64,000 nt of DNA from Gracilibacillus lacisalsi DSM 19029 (GCF_000377765.1 NZ_KB898674.1:32209-96208); one strand, 5' to 3'; positions 8,195 through 17,704 are shown, numbered from the stretch's first letter. Numbers and translations: made by a program. Notes: generated from the sequence alone by a model not told the origin.

Positions 8195-9337
8195 CTACCC
8201 CATTACTTCACTTAATTTTTTTATAACTTCGGTTAATTTTTGAAAGAAATAATCAACCTCTTCTTTGGTTGTCTCATAAGACATACTAACACGCAAACCG
8301 GAAATTGCAATATCACGGTCTTTACCACAGGCAATAAGTACAGCACTTTCATCCGCACTCTTCGATGAGCAAGCAGACTTAGTCGAAATAAAGATTTCAA
8401 AATCCTCTAATGCATGTATAACTACTTCCGGTTTTAATCCACGAACAGAGAAATTTACTATATGAGGTGCACTTGCGAATTTTGGTGTATTGATGACAAC
8501 TCTATTTAACGTTTGCAGTTGTTCCATTAATGTATGCTTTAAATTAGTTAATTTCTTATGAAGTTCTGACTGCTTTTCTTTAGCTAGACGCATCGCCTTT
8601 ACTAATGAAACAATCCCAGCAACATTCTCTGTACCTGAGCGTATTCTTCTTTCCTGACCTCCACCATGAGCTAATGAAAACAACTTAACCGTTTGTTTTA
8701 CATAAAGAACTCCAGTTCCTTTCAACCCATGAATTTTATGACCAGATATCGTACATAAATCCACATGACTTGCTTGAATGTTTAATGGGACTTTTCCATA
8801 CCCTTGCACATGATCAACATGAAAAAATGCTTTCGGATAGCTTTGTACGACTTCTCCGATTTCTTTAATTGGCTGAATCGTTCCTATTTCATTATTTACA
8901 TGCATGATAGAGACTAATATTGTGTCTTCGCGCATTTCTTTCTTTAAGTTGTCTATATCCACTAAACCTGACTCATCCACATCTAAATAGGTCACTTCAA
9001 AACCTAAAGCTTCTAAACCTTGGCAAGTTTCGATAACAGACGGGTGTTCAATAGCAGAGGTAATAATATGCTTTCCTCTATTTTGATGTTCCAGCGCAAT
9101 TCCTTTAATTGCTAAGTTATTACCTTCTGTACCTCCCGATGTAAAGATAATTTCATTAGGATTAACTTCTAATAATGATGCTGCTTGTTCTCGAGACTTA
9201 CGTAATAAACGTTCCGCATCCATCCCAATCCCATGAATGGATGATGCATTCCCAAAGAACCCGGTAGATGCTTTCGTAAAACTGTCTAATACTTGTGGAT
9301 TTGGTTTTGTTGTAGCACTATTATCTAAATAAATCAT
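8195..9337 (-). CDS. nifZ: Cysteine desulfurase (NifZ/NifS-like), sulfur donor for ThiI
   Basis: PLP enzyme that takes sulfur from cysteine as a persulfide. 380 residues from ATG 9337 (MIYLDNSATT; GAGGGG RBS); a 15-residue upstream extension lacks an RBS. Visible: SGGTEGNN phosphate-binding loop, His98 (AIEHPS), PLP lysine 201 in SGHKIHG, and catalytic Cys323 in TKSACSSK. It forms a tight two-gene operon with thiI (6-bp gap). B. subtilis has several desulfurases; the context points to NifZ. Confidence 0.93.
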   Translation of the reverse strand: MIYLDNSATTKPNPQVLDSFTKASTGFFGNASSIHGIGMDAERLLRKSREQAASLLEVNPNEIIFTSGGTEGNNLAIKGIALEHQNRGKHIITSAIEHPSVIETCQGLEALGFEVTYLDVDESGLVDIDNLKKEMREDTILVSIMHVNNEIGTIQPIKEIGEVVQSYPKAFFHVDHVQGYGKVPLNIQASHVDLCTISGHKIHGLKGTGVLYVKQTVKLFSLAHGGGQERRIRSGTENVAGIVSLVKAMRLAKEKQSELHKKLTNLKHTLMEQLQTLNRVVINTPKFASAPHIVNFSVRGLKPEVVIHALEDFEIFISTKSACSSKSADESAVLIACGKDRDIAISGLRVSMSYETTKEEVDYFFQKLTEVIKKLSEVMG

Positions 9338-9436
9338 CCTTGAACCCCTCTTTTTTCGATTAACATTGAGATATCTTATCATATTTTACCGATCGTGCAA
9401 ATAAGTTATCCCTGACAAAAGTTTGCTACTGACAAT

Positions 9437-9476
9437 AGAAAAGATATCCCTATATCAATACAGGAATATCTTCTCG
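9437..9476 (-). terminator. Terminator between the small membrane protein and the nifZ-thiI operon
   Basis: Inverted repeat with arms AGAAAAGATAT and ATATCTTCT, with a T-rich run on the minus strand. It starts just after the stop codon of the gene ending at 9483. Confidence 0.65.
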
Positions 9477-9482
9477 ACTTTA

Positions 9483-9830
9483 CTATTCAACCTTAATATC
9501 TAACTTCGACATTATCTCATCAATGGAAACTGTATTGTCATCATTCAATTCCAAATTCATGTTTGCTAAAGATTTTGGAGCTTGTTGTGATTGTTCAGAT
9601 TCAGTATCTGACTTGCTTGACTCTTGATCTTGTGCTCCAATGTCAGTATTGTCGGGCATTTTCTTTGATCTAAATATAAAATTGGTCTGTTTGTAATCAT
9701 GTTTGTGTTGCACTACTTCATGTTGATCAGCGTATACATAAGCTGTCTGCCCTAGATCTAAATAAAAGAATAGAACAATTCCCCAGATGGTAACTGTCAC
9801 GGTAGATAGTGCCATTACTAACCATTTCAT
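9483..9830 (-). CDS. Small single-pass membrane protein, unknown
   Basis: 115 residues. One N-terminal transmembrane helix (about residues 3-25, VMALSTVTVTIWGIVLFFYL), then an extracytoplasmic Ser/Gln/Glu/Asp-rich segment and a short C-terminal block (VSIDEIMSKLDIKVE). No cysteine lipobox. It starts 24 bp after ezrA on the same strand and is followed by a terminator, so it is probably co-transcribed with ezrA and could act at the membrane or septum. I do not recognise the family. Confidence 0.7.
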   Translation of the reverse strand: MKWLVMALSTVTVTIWGIVLFFYLDLGQTAYVYADQHEVVQHKHDYKQTNFIFRSKKMPDNTDIGAQDQESSKSDTESEQSQQAPKSLANMNLELNDDNTVSIDEIMSKLDIKVE

Positions 9831-9854
9831 GATGTCTTCCCACCTTTGCTATAC

Positions 9855-11561
9855 CTAATTAGCCTTTCGTTGAAATGCTTTGTCCATCTCTTCAATTTTT
9901 GCCATGGCATTGGGATCGACTTCCTCCAATGCCTTTACCGCTGTTTCTAATGCATTTTCGTATTTATAATCTCTAAATAATTGTTCTGCTTCCGATAAAT
10001 GGGAAGCTAATAATGGATGACTACTTCGATATCGATTTCCATATTGAATAGCTAATTCCACTAAACGCGCCTGATCCAGTAATAAATTAGTTTGCTCGAC
10101 AAAATTATTAACGGATTTGGTTGCTTCCGCAATGCTATGTTGTACTTTCCCCATATCTAACGGATGTTTTTGTAACTGTTTTAAAACCACTTCACATTTT
10201 TCCGTTGATTCTTCTAATGCATTGATAATAAATGAAGGAATTCCTGGCATATTACTTTTCTGTAACTTCTTATCGGTATGAATTAATTGTTGCTTTAAAT
10301 TAGCAATTTGTTCTTTTGCTTCCATTTCATCTTTTCTTAAATCTTTAATTTGCAATTGAAAATCTGCTTGTGCTTTATCTAACTTATCTAGCTCCTCTGA
10401 GAAAGTATCCAGTTTATCTTTAATTTCTAAATGATTTGCTCGACGATCTTCATATTCTTTTTCAATTTGTTCAAACTGATTTTCTGTTTTAGCAAGCCAT
10501 TTTTCAATGCTGAGGAACAACTCAAGATCGGCCTCTTCTAGATAGTATGTTTGTTGTAATTCTTTAATTTCATTAGAAGTGCTTTCCACCTGCTCTTGAA
10601 TATCGATTAAATGTTGTTTCGCATTCGGAAATTGACTTTCTACAATTGATTTTGACTTTGCTTCTTTTTCCAATAACTGAAACATTTCGTTCAGACGTTC
10701 TTCCATTTGTTCTAATGATTCTTCAATTTTATTTGTCTCACCGTTATCTAATTCTTTTATCGCACTTTTTAACATGTTTTCATATTGCTTTAATTCTTTT
10801 TCAAAACCAAATTGCTGTACCCGATAACCTTCTTCTTCCATTTCAGCCATACCTCTAAGTAAGTCTTTCATCTGCTCTGGAATTTGCTGTTTGCATTGGC
10901 GATAGATACCTGGAAAAGCACTGATTCTTTCTTCTATATTTTCTATTTCATCTTTTAATGCTTCAATTAAATCTTGTGCTTCCATATAATTTCCTTCATC
11001 TGTTAACATGGAATACTCTGTTAAGCGTTTCTCCAACTTCGTTAATTCTGATTCAAAAACAATTTCTGCTCTACCAAATTGCGTACGATTATGTAAGAGG
11101 TATTTCTTCAGTTCTTTAATTCTCGGATCTAAATCTTTAATTTCTTGTCGAACATATTTCTCTGAATTAAGCAAATGATCAAGTTCCGTATACATGTCTT
11201 CAATATTCTTTTCAATATTTTGCAAGGCTTTTTCAACATGTTGCAGATTTTTCTTCGATGCATTAATTCGAAATCTGTCGGCAGCCTCTTCTGCATCTAA
11301 CAAATATTCCTCCATATCTGGCAGTTCTCTTGTCAGAATGAAGTCCCAGTTTTCTTTCCAGCTCTCAAATTTTTCTTGTGTTTCACCTGATAAATTTAAC
11401 TGTTTTACTTTGGCCAATTCTGCCGTAACATTTCGATTCATAATATCCATCTTCCATGCTTCCAGGCGATCGACATTATCATAGACCTTTTTCCTAAAGA
11501 TTAGTCCAATAATAAGTAATACAATAATAATAAGAATTCCACCGATCACGAATTCCAACAT
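9855..11561 (-). CDS. ezrA: EzrA, septation ring formation regulator
   Basis: Membrane-anchored spectrin-like protein that restrains FtsZ ring assembly and links division to PBP1 localisation. 568 residues: N-terminal transmembrane helix (about 3-22) preceding a long cytoplasmic region, almost entirely Glu/Lys/Leu-rich coiled coil with spectrin-like repeats. The length matches B. subtilis EzrA (562). RBS AAGGAGGATTACTT. Its position between nifZ/thiI and ytsP/rpsD matches the Bacillus order. It is divergent from ytsP. Confidence 0.95.
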   Translation of the reverse strand: MLEFVIGGILIIIVLLIIGLIFRKKVYDNVDRLEAWKMDIMNRNVTAELAKVKQLNLSGETQEKFESWKENWDFILTRELPDMEEYLLDAEEAADRFRINASKKNLQHVEKALQNIEKNIEDMYTELDHLLNSEKYVRQEIKDLDPRIKELKKYLLHNRTQFGRAEIVFESELTKLEKRLTEYSMLTDEGNYMEAQDLIEALKDEIENIEERISAFPGIYRQCKQQIPEQMKDLLRGMAEMEEEGYRVQQFGFEKELKQYENMLKSAIKELDNGETNKIEESLEQMEERLNEMFQLLEKEAKSKSIVESQFPNAKQHLIDIQEQVESTSNEIKELQQTYYLEEADLELFLSIEKWLAKTENQFEQIEKEYEDRRANHLEIKDKLDTFSEELDKLDKAQADFQLQIKDLRKDEMEAKEQIANLKQQLIHTDKKLQKSNMPGIPSFIINALEESTEKCEVVLKQLQKHPLDMGKVQHSIAEATKSVNNFVEQTNLLLDQARLVELAIQYGNRYRSSHPLLASHLSEAEQLFRDYKYENALETAVKALEEVDPNAMAKIEEMDKAFQRKAN

Positions 11562-11803
11562 AAGTAATCCTCCTTCAAAACAACCGATAGCTTGTATATG
11601 TATAGTTAAATTTCCTTATATTTTTAGACGACTTTATTGTTACTTGTTATGATACCATGTTTCTACACCTTTTTGCTAAAAATTTTACTATTTTTGAATA
11701 TTTTTATCGAAATCTGTTTTTTCCTATAAGTAAGTTTGATGATTTGTCACGTAAGTTAATGTGTTGTATGATAAATAAAATTCATATTGAGGAGTGGGGA
11801 CAT

Positions 11804-12283
11804 ATGTTTGAAACACAAAGTTATAACGGTGCTAAACAGAAAGATTATCCAATCGTTATTAAGCAATTAGATGCCCTTTTACATGATGAACCAGATGTAA
11901 TTGCAAATTTATCTAATGCATCTGCATTATTAAACCAATTTTTAGAAGATGTGAACTGGGTAGGATTTTATATTTGGAAAGACGACGAGTTAGTGTTGGG
12001 GCCATTCCAAGGGTTGCCTGCATGTGTACGAATTAAAAGTGGCAAAGGAGTATGTGGAACCGCTGTTGCGGAAAAGAAAACCCAACTGGTAGCAGATGTA
12101 CACCAATTCCCTGGTCATATTGCTTGTGATGCAGCAAGCCAATCAGAAATCGTTGTACCCATTATCAAAGAGGGTGAAATTTTCGGTGTATTAGACATCG
12201 ATAGTCCTAATAAAAATCGCTTTGATGAAACAGACCAGAAATATTTAGAACAATTCGTTCAAACTTTAGAGAAATATATTTAG
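11804..12283 (+). CDS. ytsP: YtsP, GAF-domain free methionine-(R)-sulfoxide reductase
   Basis: 159-residue single GAF-domain protein of the fRMsr family, which reduces free Met-R-sulfoxide. The three conserved cysteines of the catalytic site are at residues 74, 84 and 108 (LPACVRI, KGVCGTA, HIACDAA), and the core WVGFYIWK and VLDIDSP strands are present. The start is ATG 11804 behind GAGGAGTGGGG; the frame is open 49 codons further upstream but without an RBS or family homology. It lies just upstream of rpsD, as in B. subtilis. Confidence 0.92.
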   Translation: MFETQSYNGAKQKDYPIVIKQLDALLHDEPDVIANLSNASALLNQFLEDVNWVGFYIWKDDELVLGPFQGLPACVRIKSGKGVCGTAVAEKKTQLVADVHQFPGHIACDAASQSEIVVPIIKEGEIFGVLDIDSPNKNRFDETDQKYLEQFVQTLEKYI

Positions 12284-12297
12284 AAAACATATTGCTA

Positions 12298-12326
12298 TTG
12301 ACATTACTCCCCTAGCATCATATAAT
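12298..12326 (+). promoter_or_regulatory. Consensus sigma-A promoter of rpsD
   Basis: TTGACA at 12298-12303, a 17-nt spacer and TATAAT at 12321-12326, a full match to the vegetative consensus. Transcription would begin near 12333 and leave a leader of about 350 nt before rpsD. Confidence 0.85.
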
Positions 12327-12332
12327 GGACTT

Positions 12333-12683
12333 TGTGTAAAAAAGGTAGCCTATGTGAACCGCTGGCTGACCATTTTGTTCCTCACTGGAAAAGCGAATGT
12401 GCCCGTTCAGAAACGTATGACTTAGACTGAAGCGTAGGAGATAAAGGAATCACAACGACGAAGAAGTTGATGATGACTTATCGTACGAAGCTGAGGGAAA
12501 GACACTAGTTTCTGGGCACCCCGAGCTAGACATCTCAATAGATTCTAGCTAAAAGCTAAAGCGAGGTGCATCGAGTAACTCTCTGCTACTAGGGCGAGGA
12601 TGCATGAAAACAAAATGGCTGTCGAGATAGGGACACACTGTCTTATTTTATGCAAAATTCATATATAAAGGAGAAGATGTACA
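12333..12683 (+). promoter_or_regulatory. Long structured leader of rpsD
   Basis: About 350 nt between the start point and rpsD, much longer than needed for an RBS. It holds nested pairings. CCATTTTGTT near 12370 pairs with AACAAAATGG near 12609, closing a large domain. A hairpin at 12516-12569 has GCACCCCG/CGAGGTGC arms around AGCTAGA/TCTAGCT, flanked by CTAGT/ACTAG. A last hairpin spans about 12601-12651. In B. subtilis S4 represses its own mRNA through a structured leader; a similar role here is inferred. Part of it could instead be an independent small RNA or a repeat. Confidence 0.6.
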
Positions 12684-13286
12684 ATGGCTCGCTATACAGG
12701 TTCTGTATGGAAAAAGTCTCGTCGTCTTGGTATCTCATTAACAGGTACTGGTAAGGAGTTAGACAAACGTCCTTACGCACCAGGTCAACACGGACCTAAT
12801 CAACGTCGTAAACTATCTGAATATGGTTTACAATTACAAGAAAAACAAAAGCTACGTTTCATGTACGGAATCAATGAACGTCAATTCCGTAGTTTATTTG
12901 ATCGTGCTGGTAAAATGCAAGGTATCCATGGTGAAAACTTCATGATTCTTCTTGAATCTCGTCTTGATAACCTTGTTTACCGTCTAGGACTTGCTAGAAC
13001 TCGTCGTCAAGCACGTCAATTAGTTAACCACGGTCACATTACAGTAGATGGAGGTCGCGTTGACATTCCTTCTTACCAAGTAAAACCTGGTCAGGTAATC
13101 GGTGTTCGTGAAAAATCTCAAAAGCTAGATATTATCGCTGATGCTATTGAGGCTAACACTTTCACACCTGAATATGTATCATTCGACGCAGACAAATTAG
13201 AAGGTAGTTACACTCGCTACCCAGAGCGTTCTGAGTTACCTGCAGAAATTAACGAAGCGCTTATTGTTGAGTTCTACTCTCGTTAA
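12684..13286 (+). CDS. rpsD: 30S ribosomal protein S4
   Basis: Primary 16S rRNA-binding protein that starts assembly of the 30S body. 200 residues, the normal bacterial length, beginning [16 protein letters not shown]; the S4 RNA-binding domain is at about residues 90-155 ([20 protein letters not shown]), ending [15 protein letters not shown]. No zinc-finger cysteines, so a C-minus type. RBS AAGGAGAAG. Monocistronic in the rpsD/tyrS region as in Bacillus, followed by a strong terminator. Confidence 0.99.
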   Translation: MARYTGSVWKKSRRLGISLTGTGKELDKRPYAPGQHGPNQRRKLSEYGLQLQEKQKLRFMYGINERQFRSLFDRAGKMQGIHGENFMILLESRLDNLVYRLGLARTRRQARQLVNHGHITVDGGRVDIPSYQVKPGQVIGVREKSQKLDIIADAIEANTFTPEYVSFDADKLEGSYTRYPERSELPAEINEALIVEFYSR

Positions 13287-13314
13287 TTTCAGAGTATATT
13301 TTTTAGCAATTTTA

Positions 13315-13357
13315 AAAACCCTAGAAAACTTGATCATCAAGTTTTCTAGGGTTTTTG
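13315..13357 (+). terminator. Terminator of rpsD
   Basis: Long perfect stem, AAAAACCCTAGAAAACTTGA with its complement, with a short loop and ending in a T-run. It begins about 30 nt after the rpsD stop. Confidence 0.93.
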
Positions 13358-13645
13358 TTTGTTTTTAGCATTATAAATGATGACCTTATATTTACATACT
13401 TTACTCCGTCAAGTACTAGAAACTCATAAACTTAAATATTTCCTCTTGTAAAAAGGACAAGATAAAATAAAAAACACCTTATTTAAGACGTCACTGTTAT
13501 GACACCAAATATCCATTTCCAAATTTTCTCCACTCATTAAAAAATATGCCTTTAAGTTCCTATTAATAACCTACACATAATTTTGTCACCTGCTTATAAT
13601 ACAGTAATAATTATAGATAAGAATGATACAGAAAGGCTGAAGAGC
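13358..13645. other. Gap between rpsD terminator and the sulfotransferase-like gene
   Basis: About 290 bp of AT-rich DNA. A TATAAT at 13595-13600 could be a -10 box for the next gene, but no -35 box sits at a good distance. I see no other feature. Confidence 0.4.
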
Positions 13646-14353
13646 GTGATTATTTTTGATAAAGAAGCTACGAACCCTGAGAACCCAGTTTTTTTGCATA
13701 TACCGAAAACAGGTGGGAAGACTTTATGGGACTTATTCGAAAGACAACAAGATACTATCCATGTATGGCACAATCGATATTTTAAGGATTATCCAAAACC
13801 AGTTCGTTTTTTCACGTTTCTAAGAGACCCAGCTGACCGTGTTATTTCTACTTATTATTATATAAGAAGTTATGAACGAGACCCGTTATACCAACAAGTA
13901 AATGATATGCCCCTGCAAGATTTTGTCGAATATATGCAAAATGAAAAAATAGAAAACCAACCTTATAACAAAAGCGATATTCGTAATATTCGTTATAGAA
14001 CGGTTAACCTCGCGACACGATATTTATCCGGCGGTGACTCCAATGATTTAGAAAGAGCAAAACATCATATCACCAAACACTTTGAATTAGTAGGATTTAC
14101 TGACATGTATCTTGAATCATTGTTTTTCATGCATCAAATTTATGGTTGGGACATTGCATCTATTAACAGGAAAAATAAAACAAACAGCAGACCGGAGATG
14201 GATACCATTGCTCCAAACATCATTCAGTCCATTGAACAAGTCAATCATCATGATAAAAAACTATATGAATGGGCAAAGCAGCATTTCATAAAAAAGTTAA
14301 ATCAACTTGATAAAGAAGAATTAACCAACTGGATCAAACAATTTGAAGCTTGA
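13646..14353 (+). CDS. Sulfotransferase-family protein
   Basis: 235 residues from GTG 13646, chosen because GAAAGG (13631-13636) lies at a good distance. Both PAPS-binding motifs of cytosolic or carbohydrate sulfotransferases are visible: HIPKTGGKT (5'-phosphosulfate loop, residues 18-26) and FLRDPADRVIS (3'-phosphate motif, residues 58-68). It would transfer sulfate from PAPS to an unknown sugar or surface acceptor. It is isolated, convergent with the amino-acid transporter, with no sugar or PAPS genes beside it, and is not part of the B. subtilis order here, so it is probably accessory. Substrate unknown. Confidence 0.82.
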   Translation: MIIFDKEATNPENPVFLHIPKTGGKTLWDLFERQQDTIHVWHNRYFKDYPKPVRFFTFLRDPADRVISTYYYIRSYERDPLYQQVNDMPLQDFVEYMQNEKIENQPYNKSDIRNIRYRTVNLATRYLSGGDSNDLERAKHHITKHFELVGFTDMYLESLFFMHQIYGWDIASINRKNKTNSRPEMDTIAPNIIQSIEQVNHHDKKLYEWAKQHFIKKLNQLDKEELTNWIKQFEA

Positions 14354-14368
14354 ATGAAGATAAAAAAT

Positions 14369-14400
14369 CTCCCATAGACTTACCACACTCTATGGGAAAT
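14369..14400. terminator. Terminator shared by the sulfotransferase-like gene and the amino-acid ABC operon
   Basis: CTCCCATAGA / TCTATGGGA inverted repeat between convergent genes, with an A-run on the left side and weaker T-content on the right. It fits minus-strand termination best. Confidence 0.6.
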
Positions 14401-14430
14401 ACTGCATTCGAAATATAATAATATTTTTAA

Positions 14431-15198
14431 TTACAATATTTGTGAAAGAAATAACTTTGTCCGCTCATTTTTGGGATTATCAAACAACTCTTCTGGTGTA
14501 CCTGTTTCTACAATCTCTCCTTGATCAAATAAAACAATTCGATCAGCCACTTCACGAGCAAATCCCATTTCGTGTGTAACACAAAGCATTGTCATCCCTG
14601 ATTTCGCCAGTTCTTTCATTACATCGAGAACTTCTTTAATCATTTCAGGATCCAGTGCCGAAGTTGGCTCATCAAACAACATAATTTCTGGTTGCATCGC
14701 TAGCGCTCTGGCTATTGCTACCCGTTGTTGTTGGCCACCTGATAATTGACCTGGATATTTATCAGCTTGTTCTGGGATTCCTACACGCTTCAAAAGTTCT
14801 AAAGCTAGTTTTTCTGCTTCTGCCTTAGGTTTTTTTCGCACCCATATCGGAGCAAGTGTTATATTTTTCATAACGGTCATATGAGGAAATAGATTGAATT
14901 GTTGAAATACCATACCTGTTTCTTTTCTAATCTTTTCAATATCTTTTACATCATGTGATAAGTTAATCCCATCAATAGTTATCTCTCCTTGTTGAATTTC
15001 TTCTAAACCATTGATTGTTCTTATAAACGTAGATTTTCCTGAACCTGAAGGTCCTAGAATTACTAAAACCTCCCCTTTTTTTACATCTAAAGTAACATCT
15101 TTTAACACATGTAGTTTTCCGAACCATTTATTTACATTAGCGCATGAAATTAGATATTCCTTTTGTTTTTCTGAAGTTTGAACAGATAACTGTTCCAT
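14431..15198 (-). CDS. General amino-acid ABC transporter, ATP-binding protein (AapP/BztD type)
   Basis: 255-residue ATPase driving polar amino-acid import. Walker [11 protein letters not shown]-loop, signature LSGGQQQR, Walker [13 protein letters not shown] and the switch His (VTHEMGFA) are all present. It is the last gene of a four-gene operon (binding protein, two permeases, ATPase), 20 bp after the second permease. The ATPase alone resembles GlnQ; the large permeases beside it indicate the Aap/Bzt subclass (broad L-amino-acid or Glu/Gln/Asp/Asn uptake). Confidence 0.93.
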   Translation of the reverse strand: MEQLSVQTSEKQKEYLISCANVNKWFGKLHVLKDVTLDVKKGEVLVILGPSGSGKSTFIRTINGLEEIQQGEITIDGINLSHDVKDIEKIRKETGMVFQQFNLFPHMTVMKNITLAPIWVRKKPKAEAEKLALELLKRVGIPEQADKYPGQLSGGQQQRVAIARALAMQPEIMLFDEPTSALDPEMIKEVLDVMKELAKSGMTMLCVTHEMGFAREVADRIVLFDQGEIVETGTPEELFDNPKNERTKLFLSQIL

Positions 15199-15218
15199 CT
15201 AACCTACTCCTTTCTTCT

Positions 15219-16421
15219 TTACCGTTTTCCTACACCCAGATTTTTTTCTAACCTTTGACTTCCATATGACATCGAATAAGCAATCATCCAATAAATCACA
15301 GCTACATATAAATAAACTTCCATGATACTTCCCAAGTAGTCTGGATTTGATTTTACTGACTGAGCGATACCTAATAGATCCATTAAACCGACTATTGTTA
15401 CTAAAGAAGTATCTTTAAACATGGAGATACTTTGACCAACAATAGCAGGTATTACCGCACGTAATGCTTGCGGCATAATAATGAAATACATTAATTGGAC
15501 TGGATTTAAACCTAATGCTCTCCCTGCTTCTCGTTGTCCATTGGGGATAGATTGCAAACCTCCCCGAACATTTTCAGCCATGTACGCTGCTGTGAATAAG
15601 GTGGCACCTATCATCGCACTTACCACATTATTAATGGTTAAACCTTGCGGCAAAAATAATGGAAACATGAAGATGGACATAAAGAATATCGTAATTAAGG
15701 GAACACCTCTGATTGTTTCAATATATATCACACAAAAGTACTTGATAATCGGTAGTTTACTAGTCCTTCCTAAAGCTAAAAGGATTCCAATCGGGATTGA
15801 TCCAACAATGGCAACGATAGATAGGATTAAAGTTAACAATAGCCCTCCCCAGACATTGGTAGACACTTTAGGTAAAATTCCATAACCGTTTATAATAAAT
15901 AGAATAACTGGAAAGGATATGAACCACCCCAACAGAACGAATGGTTTTTGTTTTGGCAATTTTGGACCTGCTAAGTATCCTCCTATTACACAAACGATAC
16001 AACCAACTAACCATAATTTTGTATTAGTTGAGGTAAAAGGTACCAAAGTATGAATAACCATAACGATCACTAACACACTAGACAAATGTAAGATAGTACC
16101 TTTCCATACTCCTGCCGATAATCCAAATAACAAGGAGACAAACACTAAACTTAACCAAACACGCCAAAGATATTCTAAAGGGTATTGACCCACCATGAAT
16201 AATTTAAAATTATCTGTCACTACTGCCCAATCAGCTTCCGTTAATAGCCAAGTGACTATACCTTTTGTCATAAAGTAAATAACAAGTATTGAAACTAGTG
16301 TCAAAATACTGTTATACCAGTTATTAAATAATTTTTTTCTTAACCAAGTTCCTAGCCCCAGTTTTACTCCAGGAGGTGACGTAGGAGCTAGCTCAGTTTT
16401 TACCTCTGTATTTAAATCCAC
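15219..16421 (-). CDS. Amino-acid ABC permease, second subunit (AapM/BztC type)
   Basis: About 400 residues, nearly twice the size of the usual His/Gln permeases, which is typical of AapM/BztC. An N-terminal part has several extra transmembrane helices; the C-terminal HisM-like domain contains the EAA loop (GQREAGRALGLNPVQLMYFIIMPQALR). I prefer GTG 16421 because GAGAGGTGA lies 6 nt upstream; a TTG at 16427 abuts that site. Its start region overlaps the RBS and stop of the upstream permease, so the two are coupled. Confidence 0.9.
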   Translation of the reverse strand: MDLNTEVKTELAPTSPPGVKLGLGTWLRKKLFNNWYNSILTLVSILVIYFMTKGIVTWLLTEADWAVVTDNFKLFMVGQYPLEYLWRVWLSLVFVSLLFGLSAGVWKGTILHLSSVLVIVMVIHTLVPFTSTNTKLWLVGCIVCVIGGYLAGPKLPKQKPFVLLGWFISFPVILFIINGYGILPKVSTNVWGGLLLTLILSIVAIVGSIPIGILLALGRTSKLPIIKYFCVIYIETIRGVPLITIFFMSIFMFPLFLPQGLTINNVVSAMIGATLFTAAYMAENVRGGLQSIPNGQREAGRALGLNPVQLMYFIIMPQALRAVIPAIVGQSISMFKDTSLVTIVGLMDLLGIAQSVKSNPDYLGSIMEVYLYVAVIYWMIAYSMSYGSQRLEKNLGVGKR

Positions 16422-16427
16422 TAACAA

Positions 16428-17606
16428 TCACCTCTCAACAATCTGCACTTTATTATTAAATACATTCATAAAAATTGAAGTAATAATACTCAAAATTAAA
16501 TAAACGGTAATCATAATGACAATCGATTGAATCGCTCTACCTGTTTGATTATTAATGGTTTCTGCAACATAAACCAAATCAGGATAACCGGCTGCAATCG
16601 CCAAACTGGAATTTTTCGTCAGATTTAAGTATTGACTTGTCACAGGAGGGATAATAATACGAATAGCTTGTGGAAACACGACAAATCTCATCGAAGTAGA
16701 ATATTTAAGCCCCAGTGCACTGGATGCTTCCATTTGACCTTTCGAGACAGACAAAATACCACCGCGAACGATTTCTGCAATATAAGTAGCTGTATAAATT
16801 GTTAAGGCTAGAAAAATGGCTAGAAAATTTTCCGAGATTATATAACCACCTTCAAAGTTGAAATTCCCTAAGACTGGTGACTCTATAGTAACTGGTGCTT
16901 GTTGTGTAAGAAGCCATGCCAATACTAAAGGAAAAACTAATCCAAGAAAAGCCCATAACAGCGGATACTGTTTTTTCCCTGATTTCATTTGAATATGAAG
17001 TCTGTACCTCCATACAATAACCGCTAGTAAAACACCAGATAAAAATAAAATGAACCATGTTGTACTACCAGTTGTAGTATGAAACCACGGAATTGCTGCT
17101 CCACGGTTGCTTAAGAAAATTGATCCAATTTTAACACTTTCTTTCACATCTGGTAATGCTAAAAAAACAGCAAAGTACCAAATTAATATTTGGACGAGTA
17201 AAGGTGTATTCCTAAATATTTCAATATAGACAGTTGCTAATTTTTGGACAAGCCAATGACTTGATAAACGACTTATACCAACAATAACACCTATGATAGT
17301 GGCAAAAACAATGCCAATGACTGATACTTTTATTGTATTTAAAATCCCTACTAATATAGCTTTCATATACGTATCTGTCGATTGGTACCCTATTATAGAT
17401 TCACCAATATTAAATGAAGCCATGTTCTGCAAAAAATCAAAGCCAAGGTTAATACCTAGTGCTTGCAAACCATTTATGGCGTTATTAATCAGATAATACA
17501 AAACACCAATCAACACTGCAACAAACAATAGTTGAATCAGAATAGGTATAACTCGATTATCTCGCCAAAAAGGCGTCGACATATTCGCATCCGAATTTTT
17601 CATCAT
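16428..17606 (-). CDS. Amino-acid ABC permease, first subunit (AapQ/BztB type)
   Basis: 392 residues from ATG 17606, which has AGAGGTGA upstream; an 11-codon extension is possible but lacks an RBS. As in AapQ/BztB, one N-terminal helix and a periplasm-side insert precede a HisM-type domain with the EAA motif (SKGQMEASSALGLKYSTSMR). It pairs with the next gene to form the membrane channel. The gap to the upstream binding-protein gene carries a strong hairpin. Confidence 0.9.
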   Translation of the reverse strand: MMKNSDANMSTPFWRDNRVIPILIQLLFVAVLIGVLYYLINNAINGLQALGINLGFDFLQNMASFNIGESIIGYQSTDTYMKAILVGILNTIKVSVIGIVFATIIGVIVGISRLSSHWLVQKLATVYIEIFRNTPLLVQILIWYFAVFLALPDVKESVKIGSIFLSNRGAAIPWFHTTTGSTTWFILFLSGVLLAVIVWRYRLHIQMKSGKKQYPLLWAFLGLVFPLVLAWLLTQQAPVTIESPVLGNFNFEGGYIISENFLAIFLALTIYTATYIAEIVRGGILSVSKGQMEASSALGLKYSTSMRFVVFPQAIRIIIPPVTSQYLNLTKNSSLAIAAGYPDLVYVAETINNQTGRAIQSIVIMITVYLILSIITSIFMNVFNNKVQIVER

Positions 17607-17650
17607 TTCAATCACCTCTGATATCGTACATTTATTCACGGGGGATATTG

Positions 17651-17685
17651 ATGAAAGACCTGCTCGGTAATAGCAGGTCTTTCAT
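17651..17685 (-). other. Intercistronic hairpin between binding protein and permease genes
   Basis: Perfect 14-bp stem ATGAAAGACCTGCT / AGCAGGTCTTTCAT with a 7-nt loop, without a following T-run. It lies inside the operon, 19 nt after the binding-protein stop. Such hairpins commonly protect the upstream mRNA part or limit read-through, so that binding protein exceeds permease. That role is inferred. Confidence 0.7.
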
Positions 17686-17704
17686 AGAATTAACACCTCT
17701 GAAA

